From the IMG/VR virus record IMGVR_UViG_3300031576_000016, positions 1 to 64,000 of that record: 64,000 bases of DNA, one strand, 5' to 3'. A program made the translations under genes and the position numbers. Shown one piece after another: positions 29,328 through 38,521 of this stretch (its first letter is position 1; every line of letters starts with the position of its first letter). Source of the DNA: a virus. Below the pieces are notes generated by a model. The model saw only the letters and a program-made list of their open reading frames with translations, ran no database searches and was not told the DNA's origin.

Positions 29328-30912
29328 GCGGGACGCCGGCCTGGTTGAAAAGATTCGGGCGTCCGCCAGCGTTGCGTTTGCCTCGGCGTTGACCCTGAGC
29401 GACAAGGTCCTCATGGGCAAGAACTACGAGGACAAACTGCGCAAGTTTGCTCTCGGCTTCGCCGGCTCGAAGTCCAAGGCGTCCATCGAAGACTTTGACC
29501 TCCACTACCTGAAGACCATTCTGGTTTCGACAGGCTGGAACAAGAATGACGATGTGTTCGAGAGGTTCGAGACCTGGGCAGCGCGGCGCACACCGGAAGA
29601 CAAACCGGTCAACTACGAACACAACTGTTCCGACATCATCGGCCACATGATTGGCTGCTATGTCATTGGTGAAAATTCTGAGTTGGTCACGGACGAGTCC
29701 GTGGTTGATGACCTGCCATCGAAGTTCCACATTGTCGTTGGCGCGGTCCTCTACAAGTATTGGGACAAGCCGGACCTTCAAGAACGTATGGACAACGTCC
29801 TGCGCGAAATCGCTCAGGGCGGCTGGTTCGTGTCGATGGAAGCTCTATTCAAGGGCTTCGACTATGCGGTTGTTGCCAATGACGGCACAGCGCGCATCAT
29901 CGCTCGCAATGAGGAGACAGCCTTCCTCACAAAACATCTGCGGGCATATGGCGGCACTGGTGCTTATGAGGACATGAAGGTGGGGCGCTTGCTCCGCAAC
30001 ATCGTGTTTTCTGGCAAGGGATTGGTTCGCAAGCCTGCCAACCCAGACAGTGTCATCCTTACTCAGGCCAACGATTTTCGAGGAACCTTGGGCAAACTGT
30101 CTGAATTTTTGCGCGCAAAGCTAGAATCGGGGTATTCAGAAGTAGCCTCACTGTCCTCGGATGTGACTCCAAAGGAGCGAAGAGATAACATGGCAACCGA
30201 AAACGAAACACTGCAAAAGCAGCTTGCGGCTCTTCAAGCCGATAACGAAAAGCTTCAGAAGCAACTGGCTGATACCAACAGCAAGCAGTTGGAAGCTCAG
30301 GTCAAGGCTGCTGAAGACGCGAAGGCGAAGTCCGACGAAGCTCTCAAGACAGCGAATGAAAAGATTGTCGCTCTTGAGAAGAATGCCGCGACCATCGCCG
30401 ACGAAGTCAAGGCTCTCAAGGCAACCATCGAGAAGAGTGAAACGGCGCACAAGGCTGTGTCCGACGAACTCAACACCATCAAGGAAAAGGTCAAGACGGC
30501 TGCTCGCATTGCAGCGGTCAAGACTGCGCTGAAGGTCAATGAGAGTGACGCCGAAGCGGTCAAGGCCGCTGAAGAACTGGCGACCACGCTCACGAATCTC
30601 AGTGACGAGGGCTTCGCTGCCCACTTGAAGGCCATCTCGAAGTTCACGCCCGCGCAGCTGCCTCCGAAGGGCACGCCGGCCAAGGACCCGCCGAAGGCGA
30701 CCAACAAGCCGGCTCCGATGAGCGGCAAGGGGTCTGAAACTGAAGACCCGGCTGAAGGCGCTGCCGACTCGAAGACTCTCGACGACGCGGAGCCAGACGC
30801 AGAGGCTGCTCTGGCAACTTCTGAAGCCGCCGGAGCCCAAGTCCAAGCGGTGCGTAAAAGCATCGCGAGCTACTTCGGCTGCGAACCGGACGAAGAGAAC
30901 GCCGAAGAGTAA
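29299..30912 (+). CDS. Prohead protease-scaffold fusion (537 aa)
   Basis: ATG 29299. The N-terminal about 250 residues resemble a prohead serine protease: NYEHNCSDIIGHM with H108 and GGWFVSMEALFKGF with S179 as likely catalytic pair, spaced as in S78/U35-type proteases. From about residue 298 a long charged coiled-coil (LQKQLAALQADNEKLQKQLA onward) looks like scaffold, followed by a Pro/Lys and acidic tail. Protease and scaffold in one chain with an internal start is also the arrangement of lambda C/Nu3. Confidence 0.8.
   Translation: MYQIPIFKAERDAGLVEKIRASASVAFASALTLSDKVLMGKNYEDKLRKFALGFAGSKSKASIEDFDLHYLKTILVSTGWNKNDDVFERFETWAARRTPEDKPVNYEHNCSDIIGHMIGCYVIGENSELVTDESVVDDLPSKFHIVVGAVLYKYWDKPDLQERMDNVLREIAQGGWFVSMEALFKGFDYAVVANDGTARIIARNEETAFLTKHLRAYGGTGAYEDMKVGRLLRNIVFSGKGLVRKPANPDSVILTQANDFRGTLGKLSEFLRAKLESGYSEVASLSSDVTPKERRDNMATENETLQKQLAALQADNEKLQKQLADTNSKQLEAQVKAAEDAKAKSDEALKTANEKIVALEKNAATIADEVKALKATIEKSETAHKAVSDELNTIKEKVKTAARIAAVKTALKVNESDAEAVKAAEELATTLTNLSDEGFAAHLKAISKFTPAQLPPKGTPAKDPPKATNKPAPMSGKGSETEDPAEGAADSKTLDDAEPDAEAALATSEAAGAQVQAVRKSIASYFGCEPDEENAEE
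30190..30912 (+). CDS. Internal-start scaffold protein (240 aa), nested
   Basis: In-frame ATG 30190 (MATENETLQKQLAAL) is preceded by AAAGGAG (30171-30177), 12 bases upstream, placed exactly where the scaffold coiled-coil begins. This would make free scaffold in excess of the fusion. Inferred from position and the Shine-Dalgarno only. Confidence 0.6.
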   Translation: MATENETLQKQLAALQADNEKLQKQLADTNSKQLEAQVKAAEDAKAKSDEALKTANEKIVALEKNAATIADEVKALKATIEKSETAHKAVSDELNTIKEKVKTAARIAAVKTALKVNESDAEAVKAAEELATTLTNLSDEGFAAHLKAISKFTPAQLPPKGTPAKDPPKATNKPAPMSGKGSETEDPAEGAADSKTLDDAEPDAEAALATSEAAGAQVQAVRKSIASYFGCEPDEENAEE

Positions 30913-30948
30913 TCCCAAGACAGAAACCTACAAAGGAGACTTCGTCCC

Positions 30949-31416
30949 ATGCTGAAACCTGACCGAGTAATTCTCGAAACTGACATCACTCTGACCTGTG
31001 AATCCGTCGCAGAGCGCGGCGTCGTCCTATGCCACAAGACCAGCGGTTCTGGTGCGGCGATGGGCGACCATGCAGGCCAGTCCGACTTGTATGCGAACCC
31101 TTCTGGAAAGAAGGTCGCGGGTCTGCTGATGTGCGACGTGGTCAACGTTGACCTCACGCGCTATCACCTGAACTTCCACAAGGACGAAGTCCCTGTTGGA
31201 AACCGCGTGTGGTTGCTCCGCAAGGGCACTGTCGTGACCGACAAGGTCACCGGCTCGCCGACTGCTGGCGCGACTGCGTACTTGACTGCCAACGGCGTTC
31301 TGACTCCGACTGTGTCCGCGACTGGCGGCGTTGTTGCAACACCAAAGGTCGGCGAGTTTGCCGGCGGTCTGGATGAGAACGGCTTCGTTCGAGTTCACAT
31401 CAACCTACCGGCCTAA
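30949..31416 (+). CDS. Head decoration protein (155 aa)
   Basis: ATG 30949 with AAAGGAGACTTCGTCCC upstream. Beta-rich, with GKKVAGLLMCDVVNVDLTRY, NFHKDEVPVGNRVWLLRKG and a terminal VRVHINLPA strand. Position between scaffold and major capsid protein is typical of decoration or stabilisation proteins on the capsid surface. Confidence 0.75.
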   Translation: MLKPDRVILETDITLTCESVAERGVVLCHKTSGSGAAMGDHAGQSDLYANPSGKKVAGLLMCDVVNVDLTRYHLNFHKDEVPVGNRVWLLRKGTVVTDKVTGSPTAGATAYLTANGVLTPTVSATGGVVATPKVGEFAGGLDENGFVRVHINLPA

Positions 31417-31449
31417 CCCACGGACAGAAACCATAGGAGTATGACACAA

Positions 31450-32475
31450 ATGGCAACCAAGCGCCTCAAAAAGCCGACCCCTGAAATGAACGCACTTCTG
31501 GTGCGTGCAGGGTCCAATGACTACGAAGTCGCTCGCGCGGCTCAACGTGAGCTTGCGAAGGCACTCTCGCTTCCCCTGAAGCAAGGTGTCATGAAGGGCG
31601 ACATCATCGCGGGCATCTTCGAGCCCATCCGATTTCAACCGGGTGCCGCAACGGAATTCCCTCTCGACTTCCTCAGCCCAGGAACTGAGAAGGACTTCGT
31701 GGCCTACACGATTCCGAGTGTTGGCCGCATTCCCGAACGTCACATCGAAGGCGATTACGTCATGGTTCCGACCTATGACGTTGGCTCCTCGATTGACTGG
31801 CACCTGAAGTACGCGCGTGACGCACGCTGGGACATCATCGGCCGAGCCATGCTCGTCCTTGAGTCCGGCTTCGTCCGCAAGGCCAACAACGACGGCTGGC
31901 ACACGCTGCTTGCAGCGGGCGTCGGTCGCAACTTGGTCTCCTACGACGACAAGTCCACTGCTGGCCTCTTCACGAAGCGCCTCGTCGCCATCATGAAGAC
32001 CGTCATGCGGCGCAATGCGGGCGGCAACAGTACCTCCCTCAACCAGGGCAAGCTGACCGACCTGTACATCAGCCCGGAAGGTCTCGAAGACATCCGGTCC
32101 TGGGACTTGAGCCAGATTGACGAGTTCACTCGTCGCGAAATCTTCCTCGCTGGCGGAAGCGGTCCTGACGGCGTGGCCGCGCTGTCCAAGATTTTCGGCG
32201 TCGTGCTTCACGACATCGACGAGCTTGGCGTGGGCCAGGAATACCAGGGCTACTACGAAGACACCCTCGGCGGCACGTTCCCGGACGACAAAGTGGAACT
32301 CGTCGTTGGTCTCGACATGCAGAATCGCGACTCCTTCGTGATGCCGATTCGCGCTGAAGTCGAAATCTTCGAGGACCCGACCTTCCACCGTCAACGTCGG
32401 GCTGGCGTCTATGGCTTCGGCGAGCACGGCTTTGCCGTTCTCGACAGCCGACGCATCCTCCTGGGCGCATTCTAA
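31450..32475 (+). CDS. Major capsid protein (341 aa)
   Basis: ATG 31450 (MATKRLKKPTPEMNALL) is favoured over ATG 31441 because AGGAG lies at a normal distance only from the later start. HK97-fold-like size and order (helical N-arm, GYGEHG-type C-terminal strand region). Follows protease-scaffold and decoration genes and is itself followed by a strong terminator, as expected for a highly expressed structural gene. Confidence 0.85.
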   Translation: MATKRLKKPTPEMNALLVRAGSNDYEVARAAQRELAKALSLPLKQGVMKGDIIAGIFEPIRFQPGAATEFPLDFLSPGTEKDFVAYTIPSVGRIPERHIEGDYVMVPTYDVGSSIDWHLKYARDARWDIIGRAMLVLESGFVRKANNDGWHTLLAAGVGRNLVSYDDKSTAGLFTKRLVAIMKTVMRRNAGGNSTSLNQGKLTDLYISPEGLEDIRSWDLSQIDEFTRREIFLAGGSGPDGVAALSKIFGVVLHDIDELGVGQEYQGYYEDTLGGTFPDDKVELVVGLDMQNRDSFVMPIRAEVEIFEDPTFHRQRRAGVYGFGEHGFAVLDSRRILLGAF

Positions 32476-32514
32476 GCGTTCCCATCTACCTCCTGTGATG
32501 GGTGCAGGGTTCGA

Positions 32515-32547
32515 GGGGCGGTCCTGATGGACCGCCCCTTTTCTTTT
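32515..32547 (+). terminator. Rho-independent terminator after capsid gene
   Basis: GGGGCGGTCC-TGAT-GGACCGCCCC forms a perfect 10-bp stem followed by TTTTCTTTT. It lies 40 bases after the capsid stop and would reduce transcription into the connector genes. Confidence 0.95.
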
Positions 32548-32576
32548 CGTGTATCTTCCTTGGGAGGACACTCTGC

Positions 32577-33095
32577 ATGGCACTACCAACTGAACTCACC
32601 GACATACTTCGCGTCTTGGTCAATGACGCTGATTCGACTTCTTACACGGACGCAATTCTGGAAAAGACGCTCGCTGTAGCGGCTCGCCAGGTCACCGTCG
32701 AGATGGACTTCACTCAAGACTTCAAGATTACCATCGGCACGACGCCGGCTATCGCGCCGGACCCAACAGACGATGCTGGTGGAACACGCGACGACTCATT
32801 CATCAACCTCGCGACTCTCAAGGCGGCTTGCATCATGGACCAGGGGGCCGCGCTCCTGGCTGCGAAGCAAGCCATCGCGGTCGGCGACGGCTCATCGAAG
32901 ATTGACTTGCGCGAACGCGCAGCGTGGTTGCTCAAGCTGCTGGAAAAAGGCTGGTGTGCAGCCTTCGAGAACGCCAAGCTCGAATATAAGTCCGGGCAGG
33001 TACAGGTTGCTGGAGCGGCCGTCATGACCCCGTTCCGCCTTTACGCGGCTGGCATGTTCGGCGGACGCGATGTCCGCAGCGTCATGAACTACTAA
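32577..33095 (+). CDS. Head-tail connector (adaptor) protein (172 aa)
   Basis: ATG 32577 follows TGGGAGGACACTCTGC; the open frame before it runs through the terminator and is not coding. Helical protein (LTDILRVLVNDADSTSYTD; YTDAILEKTLAVAARQV) like gp6-type adaptors that bind below the portal. Assigned mainly by position and size. Confidence 0.7.
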   Translation: MALPTELTDILRVLVNDADSTSYTDAILEKTLAVAARQVTVEMDFTQDFKITIGTTPAIAPDPTDDAGGTRDDSFINLATLKAACIMDQGAALLAAKQAIAVGDGSSKIDLRERAAWLLKLLEKGWCAAFENAKLEYKSGQVQVAGAAVMTPFRLYAAGMFGGRDVRSVMNY

Positions 33096-33104
33096 GGAGA
33101 AACT

Positions 33105-33299
33105 ATGGCAGTCCTAATCCGCCTTCGCACTGATGAAGACGTGGTCAACGGTCTGGTGACCGTGCGGCCGCGCGACAACGGAGCCCGCGACGAATATACG
33201 CCGGCTGGGGCTCAAAGCATTCCCTCGGGTGAAGACCCGGGGCACTGGTCCGTCCTGGACGGCCGCTACATCACTGACCCAACAGGATGGAATGGCTAA
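33105..33299 (+). CDS. Small hypothetical protein (64 aa)
   Basis: ATG 33105 with AAGGAGAAACT upstream. Short beta-rich protein (VLIRLRTDEDVVNGLVTVR). TAATG overlap with the next gene. Possibly a small head-tail component. Confidence 0.75.
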   Translation: MAVLIRLRTDEDVVNGLVTVRPRDNGARDEYTPAGAQSIPSGEDPGHWSVLDGRYITDPTGWNG

Positions 33300-33823
33300 T
33301 GGGAAAAATCTTCACGCTCGATGCCGATGTCAAGAACATCATTCGCGATGCCATCGACGACCTCATTCTCGAACTCGGCAAGGATTGTCTTTTGGTCTAT
33401 CCGCCGAAGATGACTTTGTGCGTCAACTGCGTGAGCGACCCCATCGGACACAAGCCATCCAATCGTTGGAAAAATGGTGGGCCCATGCGCTTTCCTCTGG
33501 GCTCGCTCTGTCCACTTTGCAATGGCGAAGGCAGACGGGCCGAAGAAGTGACCGAGACACTGCGCTTTCTCTGCGAATGGGACCCAAAGAAGTTTCTCAA
33601 GCCGGTTCAAGGCGTGGACCTACGGGTGCCCTACGGCATGTGTCAGACCAAGGGCTACCTTACGGACTTGCCGAAGGTGCTTCGCTGCGACCACATGATT
33701 CTTCAGAACAACATCAGCGGCGTCCTGCGACTGAAGTACAAATTGGCTGGCGAGCCTGGCGACTACTCGAACATCATCCAGGGTCGCTATTTTGTGGCCA
33801 CGTGGGAACGCACCAACCAATGA
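33299..33823 (+). CDS. Head-tail region protein with Cys pairs (174 aa)
   Basis: ATG 33299 overlaps the previous stop. Contains CVNC (about residues 41-44) and CPLCNGEG (about 72-79), probably one zinc site, and a helical N-terminus. Located between adaptor and tail genes, so likely head completion or connector. Exact role unknown. Confidence 0.7.
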   Translation: MGKIFTLDADVKNIIRDAIDDLILELGKDCLLVYPPKMTLCVNCVSDPIGHKPSNRWKNGGPMRFPLGSLCPLCNGEGRRAEEVTETLRFLCEWDPKKFLKPVQGVDLRVPYGMCQTKGYLTDLPKVLRCDHMILQNNISGVLRLKYKLAGEPGDYSNIIQGRYFVATWERTNQ

Positions 33824-34518
33824 TAGACATCACGCTGGACATCGACCCTGTTCTCGTTGAGCAGGAGATAGCACAGGCCCTGGTCAGGAAGTTCTCTGGC
33901 ATTCTCAGTTCGATGATTGGGCCGGTTCGGGCTCGTGTGGCGGAAGCAATCGAGACGCTCATCAAGCAGTCGCCGGAGTATGTCTCTTTGACTGAGTCGC
34001 GCGGCCAACTGCGTGGTGAACTTGGTCTCATTGGCGGCGGTCCCAGGCCGACAATTGACCCAGAGTCGTTCATCAACCTGCTCATCAACACAATTCAAAA
34101 CAATGTCGAAGTTGAACTGGAGCCATTTATCCGGACCGGTTCCACTTTCGTTGGTGGGCTCGTGGTCCGCGTGCTACGCTCGCAATTCGACGACCTGGTC
34201 GCGTTGAGCGGCGCTGTCTACGTCTCTCCCGAGCGCGGCTACAGCATCCCTTGGCTGAATTGGCTTTTGCTTGGAGGTCCCGGGGACCTCATCACAACCC
34301 ATTGGTACATGCACACCGGAGAAACCGAACATAGGTCTCGTACCGGCATGGGCGTCATGGTTCCGGTAGGCGGCGGGCATTCCGGCTGGGGACTTGGGCC
34401 CAACGGCGGCACCCCTGACAACAACTGGTTGACTCGCTCGCTCGCGCCGCTCGTCAATGGGCAGCCGAAAGGCGTCATCCATGTGATTCTCGAAGAAGAG
34501 CTACTCAGGAGGACATAA
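33820..34518 (+). CDS. Head-tail joining/tail completion candidate (232 aa)
   Basis: ATG 33820 forms an ATGA overlap with the previous gene. Starts MIDITLDIDPVLVEQEIAQ; helical N-terminal part and beta-rich Gly-rich middle (MVPVGGGHSGWGLGPNGG). Position suggests a stopper or tail-terminator component; no family recognised. Confidence 0.65.
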   Translation: MIDITLDIDPVLVEQEIAQALVRKFSGILSSMIGPVRARVAEAIETLIKQSPEYVSLTESRGQLRGELGLIGGGPRPTIDPESFINLLINTIQNNVEVELEPFIRTGSTFVGGLVVRVLRSQFDDLVALSGAVYVSPERGYSIPWLNWLLLGGPGDLITTHWYMHTGETEHRSRTGMGVMVPVGGGHSGWGLGPNGGTPDNNWLTRSLAPLVNGQPKGVIHVILEEELLRRT

Positions 34519-35483
34519 TGTCTGACTATACGAAACTGAAGGGCATCCAGCACATCGGCGATGTCCTTTTGAGCAAGACCCTCGAAACCAACATCATCAC
34601 CTATTTCAATTGGGGCCTCCTGGAAGTCGGCGGCTTTTTCAATGTGTCCATTCCGTCGCCCGGCGTCTATGGCGGCGACCAGCACAAGCTTCGCCTGGTG
34701 AGTGAGGACCCATACTACAGCACTGGTCAGGTTTGGGAGGGGTTCCGAAGTGATTGGGTGTGGGAGACCGGCGTCGAATACGACTACCAACCAATCCGCG
34801 TCAGCGGCGTGAATGTCGATGGCACGTTCTACCCGACAGCGACCACGACGGGCACCTATGCTCACAAAATCAACTACCCACTTGGGCGTGTGACATTTGA
34901 CAATGCCATTCCGCCCACCAGTGTTGTGACATGCGAACATAGCTACCGCTATGTCCATTTCACCCACGGCGGTGTGCCTTGGTGGAGGCAGATACAGACC
35001 AACTCCATGCGTGGGGACGACGTTCATTTCCTTCAGCAGGGAAGCGGAGCATGGTCCATCCTAGCTCAAAATCGTATTCAGCTGCCGGCTGTCATTGTGG
35101 AAGCCACGCCACGGACATCGCGCCGGCCATATGAAATCGGCAGCACGCGAGCCTGGGTTCGTCAGGATGTGCTGTTCCATGTCTTGGCTGACAATCCGGA
35201 CGACGTGAAGTTTCTGCACGACGCCATCACCTACCAGTGGCAAAAGCAGTTCTTTCTATTCGACCTGAATCGCATGTTCCAAGACGAGAAATTCCCATTG
35301 GACGCAGGCGGGTCGCCAGTGACCGGCGCAATGATGTATCCGCAATTGGTCGCCCCTACAGGCGAAGGCGGCTACCGCTGGAACATTGTCAGCACGGCCA
35401 ACATGCAGTCTACAGACGCGAGTATGCCCGGGTCCATATGGGCGACCACAATTCGTGGCACATTTGAACTGGATTTACCGTAA
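34518..35483 (+). CDS. Neck/tail completion protein candidate (321 aa)
   Basis: ATG 34518 in a TAATG overlap. Beta-rich, Trp/Tyr-rich protein with no transmembrane segments. It sits directly before the tail tube gene. Could be tail terminator or neck protein. No specific motif seen. Confidence 0.65.
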   Translation: MSDYTKLKGIQHIGDVLLSKTLETNIITYFNWGLLEVGGFFNVSIPSPGVYGGDQHKLRLVSEDPYYSTGQVWEGFRSDWVWETGVEYDYQPIRVSGVNVDGTFYPTATTTGTYAHKINYPLGRVTFDNAIPPTSVVTCEHSYRYVHFTHGGVPWWRQIQTNSMRGDDVHFLQQGSGAWSILAQNRIQLPAVIVEATPRTSRRPYEIGSTRAWVRQDVLFHVLADNPDDVKFLHDAITYQWQKQFFLFDLNRMFQDEKFPLDAGGSPVTGAMMYPQLVAPTGEGGYRWNIVSTANMQSTDASMPGSIWATTIRGTFELDLP

Positions 35484-35547
35484 GCGGTGTAAATCTTAGT
35501 GGGCAACGAACGGATAGTCTAACAACCCCACAGGGAGCACAACGAAC

Positions 35548-36573
35548 ATGGCAAATAAGCGCATCTTCTATGCCGTGCAGCAAGCCGCCTTTACCAAGTG
35601 CGGCATCGAGGCGTATTCTTCGCCCGACGACAAGGCTGTTCACGGCCTTCAGAGCCTCGGCATCAACACCAAGTTCAACCTTGAACAGGTGTTCGAGATT
35701 GGTCAGATTTCCATCTACCAAAACATCGAGAACATTCCGGACGTGGAAATCACGATGGAAAAGGTTCTCGACGGCTACCCGCTGATTTACCACCTTGCCA
35801 CGCACGGTGCGACGGTCCCGAGTCTCTCGGGTCGCGCAAACGTCAAGGCAACGGTTGGTCTGTCGATTTTCAACGACACGCAGGACTCCGCGTCCGGCAC
35901 CACGATTGCTCAATGCCAGATGTCTGGTGTGTACGTGAGTTCGCTCGCCTACAACATCCAGGTCCAGGGCAACGCGACTGAGCAAGTCACCATCGTGGGC
36001 AACAACAAGGTGTGGAACAACGCCTTCACCACGACTTCCTTCGACAACGATGACGCGCCGCTCGCGACCGAAGGCGTCAACCGTCGTCAGCACATCAAGT
36101 TCGGTGCGTCTGACCCGGCCGGCCCGGTCAACAGTCACTTGCCGCAGGACATCCCGGGCATCACAAGCTCCGGCACGAACGAACTGACCAACGGCGAGTT
36201 CGGTGCTCACGTTCAGAGCATCAAGGTTTCCGCAAACCTTGGCCGCGAACAACTGTTCGAGCTTGGCCGCAAGGGTCCGTTCCACCGCTACGTCAACTTC
36301 CCGGTCGAAGTTCGTTGCGACATCGAAGTCCTCAGCACGGCCGGCGACCAGGTCAGCGCTCTCGAAGAAGCGAGCAACCTGACTGACCGCAAGATTTTCA
36401 TCTGGATGACCGAAGGCACGAAGCTCGACCTCGGCACCAAGTCCAAGTTGGCCTCGGTCAACTACGGTGGTGCGAATGCTGGTCAGAACGGCGGCAACGC
36501 CACTGTGACCTACAGCTATGTGACCTTCAACGACCTTACTGTCACGCATCCCGAAGACCCGAGCGCGTTGTAA
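35548..36573 (+). CDS. Major tail tube protein (341 aa)
   Basis: ATG 35548 with AGGGAGCACAACGAAC upstream. Beta-rich: LEQVFEIGQISIYQNIENIP, DVEITMEKVLDGYPLIYHLA, later VRCDIEVLSTAGDQVS. Size, terminator downstream and place before the tape measure fit the tube protein of a long-tailed phage. No tail sheath gene follows, so a non-contractile tail is likely. Confidence 0.8.
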   Translation: MANKRIFYAVQQAAFTKCGIEAYSSPDDKAVHGLQSLGINTKFNLEQVFEIGQISIYQNIENIPDVEITMEKVLDGYPLIYHLATHGATVPSLSGRANVKATVGLSIFNDTQDSASGTTIAQCQMSGVYVSSLAYNIQVQGNATEQVTIVGNNKVWNNAFTTTSFDNDDAPLATEGVNRRQHIKFGASDPAGPVNSHLPQDIPGITSSGTNELTNGEFGAHVQSIKVSANLGREQLFELGRKGPFHRYVNFPVEVRCDIEVLSTAGDQVSALEEASNLTDRKIFIWMTEGTKLDLGTKSKLASVNYGGANAGQNGGNATVTYSYVTFNDLTVTHPEDPSAL

Positions 36574-36584
36574 CCAAACGCTCC

Positions 36585-37055
36585 TCACGGAGCATCCAAG
36601 GCCGAGACATTTGTCTCGGCCTTTTCTTTTTGATGTGGGCAGTAGCCGTAGAAGCCGATGGAGCAGTTGCAGTTCATACATAGAACGCGATACCCTGGCG
36701 GGAAGCCTTCGCGCTTGAGCCAGAGATAGAACTTTCTACCAGTCATGCCAGATTTGCGGTGTTGATTGCCGCCTCCGTCGATGTGGTCGAGAGTCAGAAA
36801 CTCAAGACGCCATTCTCCGCAACACGCACACTTCATGGTTCCCTTGCTGTAGGCTGAAAGAATCTCATGTCGCCAGCGTTGGTAGTCTTTCTTTTGAGCT
36901 ACTCGCTCTACAGCACGAACCTGCGGCTGCTTTCGCCTGGCTCTAGCATAGACATTGTGACATGCTTTGCATATCTCTTGTCGCCTAGCTTTCGACATCT
37001 CTGACATTGGTTTTGTGTGACCGCACTTTTTACACCTGACTTCTGTGGTCTTCAT
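36585..37055 (-). CDS. HNH homing-type endonuclease (156 aa)
   Basis: ATG 37055 with GGAAGGGTTACA upstream. Zinc knuckles C8-x2-C11 and C29-x2-C32, a CACC pair, then LTLDHIDGGGNQHR and CMNCN, the HNH catalytic core. It is on the minus strand, inserted between tail genes transcribed rightward, a classic place for a selfish homing endonuclease. Its last codons run through the tail tube terminator hairpin. Confidence 0.9.
   Translation of the reverse strand: MKTTEVRCKKCGHTKPMSEMSKARRQEICKACHNVYARARRKQPQVRAVERVAQKKDYQRWRHEILSAYSKGTMKCACCGEWRLEFLTLDHIDGGGNQHRKSGMTGRKFYLWLKREGFPPGYRVLCMNCNCSIGFYGYCPHQKEKAETNVSALDAP
36600..36631 (+). terminator. Rho-independent terminator after tail tube gene
   Basis: GGCCGAGACA-TT-TGTCTCGGCC has a 10-bp perfect stem followed by TTTTCTTTTT on the plus strand. 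It ends the capsid-tail transcript and lies inside the 3' end of the minus-strand HNH gene. Confidence 0.95.
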
Positions 37056-37247
37056 TGTAACCCTTCCTTGGATAACCGTGACTCATCCAAAGGATGATAC
37101 ATTCGCCACGTCGAAGCCGACCACTCGTGTAATATCAGGCGGGAGAGTTTCACTCTAGGCGGTGAAACTCAGGATGGTGAAAGATGAAACTTGTTGTTCA
37201 CTACGGAGTGAACCAGCCATCATTAGTAAACGGAAGGAACGCAAAGC
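37056..37247 (+). promoter_or_regulatory. Leader region with three hairpins
   Basis: Between the HNH gene and the next rightward genes are TCATCC-AAA-GGATGA (about 37083-37097), GAGTTTCAC/GTGAAACTC (37145-37153 and 37162-37170) and GTTCACT-ACGG-AGTGAAC (37196-37213). A TAATAT box lies at 37130-37135, without a clear -35. A promoter must lie near here or transcripts must read through the preceding terminator. Confidence 0.45.
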
Positions 37248-37436
37248 GTGGAACCACTTCAGTACGAAGCAATCTGCAAATACGTCGGCAAGCTCTTTCT
37301 CGAAAGCAACTCACAACTCGAATCACAGTCGGCATTCTTCCACGCGAAGATGCAGGAACTCCGCGAGCAAGTCAAGAAGCTTGAGCAGGAGAGGGATGAG
37401 GCTCTGCGACTCATCGCCACGACGAAGCGGGAGTAA
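37248..37436 (+). CDS. Small coiled-coil protein (62 aa)
   Basis: GTG 37248 after GGAAGGAACGCAAAGC. The second half is a charged coiled-coil (MQELREQVKKLEQERDEALR). Position ahead of the tail assembly genes. Function unknown. Confidence 0.75.
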   Translation: MEPLQYEAICKYVGKLFLESNSQLESQSAFFHAKMQELREQVKKLEQERDEALRLIATTKRE

Positions 37437-37438
37437 TA

Positions 37439-38521
37439 GTGCAGCCTCACGAACGCGAACTTATCGTTGCCCGCATCTGCTCGGGCACCGTTCGTTGCCC
37501 GGTCCATTTCGACGGCCGCAACACCACCATCATCATGCGTCAGCCGACGCGCGAGCAACTCTACATCGCCGCCGAACTGTTCACTGATGTGTTTCGGGAG
37601 TCCGAGCTTGAGGGCCTCTTCAGCGAAGATGAGCTTTATGCGTTCTTGATGGACAACGACCTCTGGACTCTGGAAAAAGATAAGCAATACGTCGGGCTCC
37701 CCAAGGACATTGAGGAGTTCAAGCTGAAGCTGTTCAAGCTCACGTTCAAGTCGAATGAGCGGCAAGTCGCACGCAAGGCCCTGGCCCTGGCCAAGAGCGT
37801 CTATGCCGGGCTCGCCGCCGAGCGAGCGATGTATGCACACCTTTCCTGCCAAGGCGCAGCCAATCTTGCACGGAACAGGTATTTGTTGGGCTGCTCGATG
37901 TATTATCCAAACGGAAGCCCCGTCTTCGTTGGCGAGACCTTCTGGGAGGAGCCAAGTGACCTCCTGGACCTGGTCATGCAGTCTCAGAGCCATCTGCGTC
38001 TTGGCGAGGAAGCCATTCGCGAGATAGCCCGGACCGACCCCTGGCGAAGTATTTGGATATGCAGGAAGGGAGAGGGGCACGTCTTTGGCGTGTCGCCCGT
38101 CGATTACACGGAGGAACAACGGTCGCTTGTGGGTTGGTCGAATCTCTACGACAACATCTACGAGCATCCGGACTGCCCATCTGATGACATCATCGAAGAC
38201 GACGACATGCTGGATGGCTGGCTCATCGACCAGCGGAGACAGCGTGAAGCGCGCCAACTCAAGAAGTCCGCCGAAGACATCGTGTCCAACGAAAAGATTC
38301 GTGGCAGCAGCGAAATCTTCGTCCCGGCCGGCACAAGCAAGGATGCCGCGAAAATCAATGAGCTAAACGACGAGATGACTCGGGGCTTGTTGAAGCAGCG
38401 GTTCGACTACCTCAAGAAACACGGCAAGGTTGCTGAACAGGATATGCCGGACACGAAACGTAGGCTGCAAATGGCGGCGGCTGACTTGGGCGCGAAAGCC
38501 ATAACAGGAAAGACACAGTAA
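37439..38521 (+). CDS. Candidate tail assembly protein (360 aa)
   Basis: GTG 37439 start, two bases after the previous stop. Soluble, helical (LYIAAELFTDVFRESELEGL; VARKALALAKSVYAGLAAER) with an acidic centre and a basic C-terminus. In phages the genes between tail tube and tape measure usually encode assembly chaperones for the tape measure; this and the two following genes are candidates by position only. Confidence 0.6.
   Translation: MQPHERELIVARICSGTVRCPVHFDGRNTTIIMRQPTREQLYIAAELFTDVFRESELEGLFSEDELYAFLMDNDLWTLEKDKQYVGLPKDIEEFKLKLFKLTFKSNERQVARKALALAKSVYAGLAAERAMYAHLSCQGAANLARNRYLLGCSMYYPNGSPVFVGETFWEEPSDLLDLVMQSQSHLRLGEEAIREIARTDPWRSIWICRKGEGHVFGVSPVDYTEEQRSLVGWSNLYDNIYEHPDCPSDDIIEDDDMLDGWLIDQRRQREARQLKKSAEDIVSNEKIRGSSEIFVPAGTSKDAAKINELNDEMTRGLLKQRFDYLKKHGKVAEQDMPDTKRRLQMAAADLGAKAITGKTQ

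Noticed and set aside
35410-36681. Long minus-strand frame opposite the tail tube gene
   Set aside because: Arg/Val-rich antisense shadow of a well supported structural gene; it also crosses the terminator.
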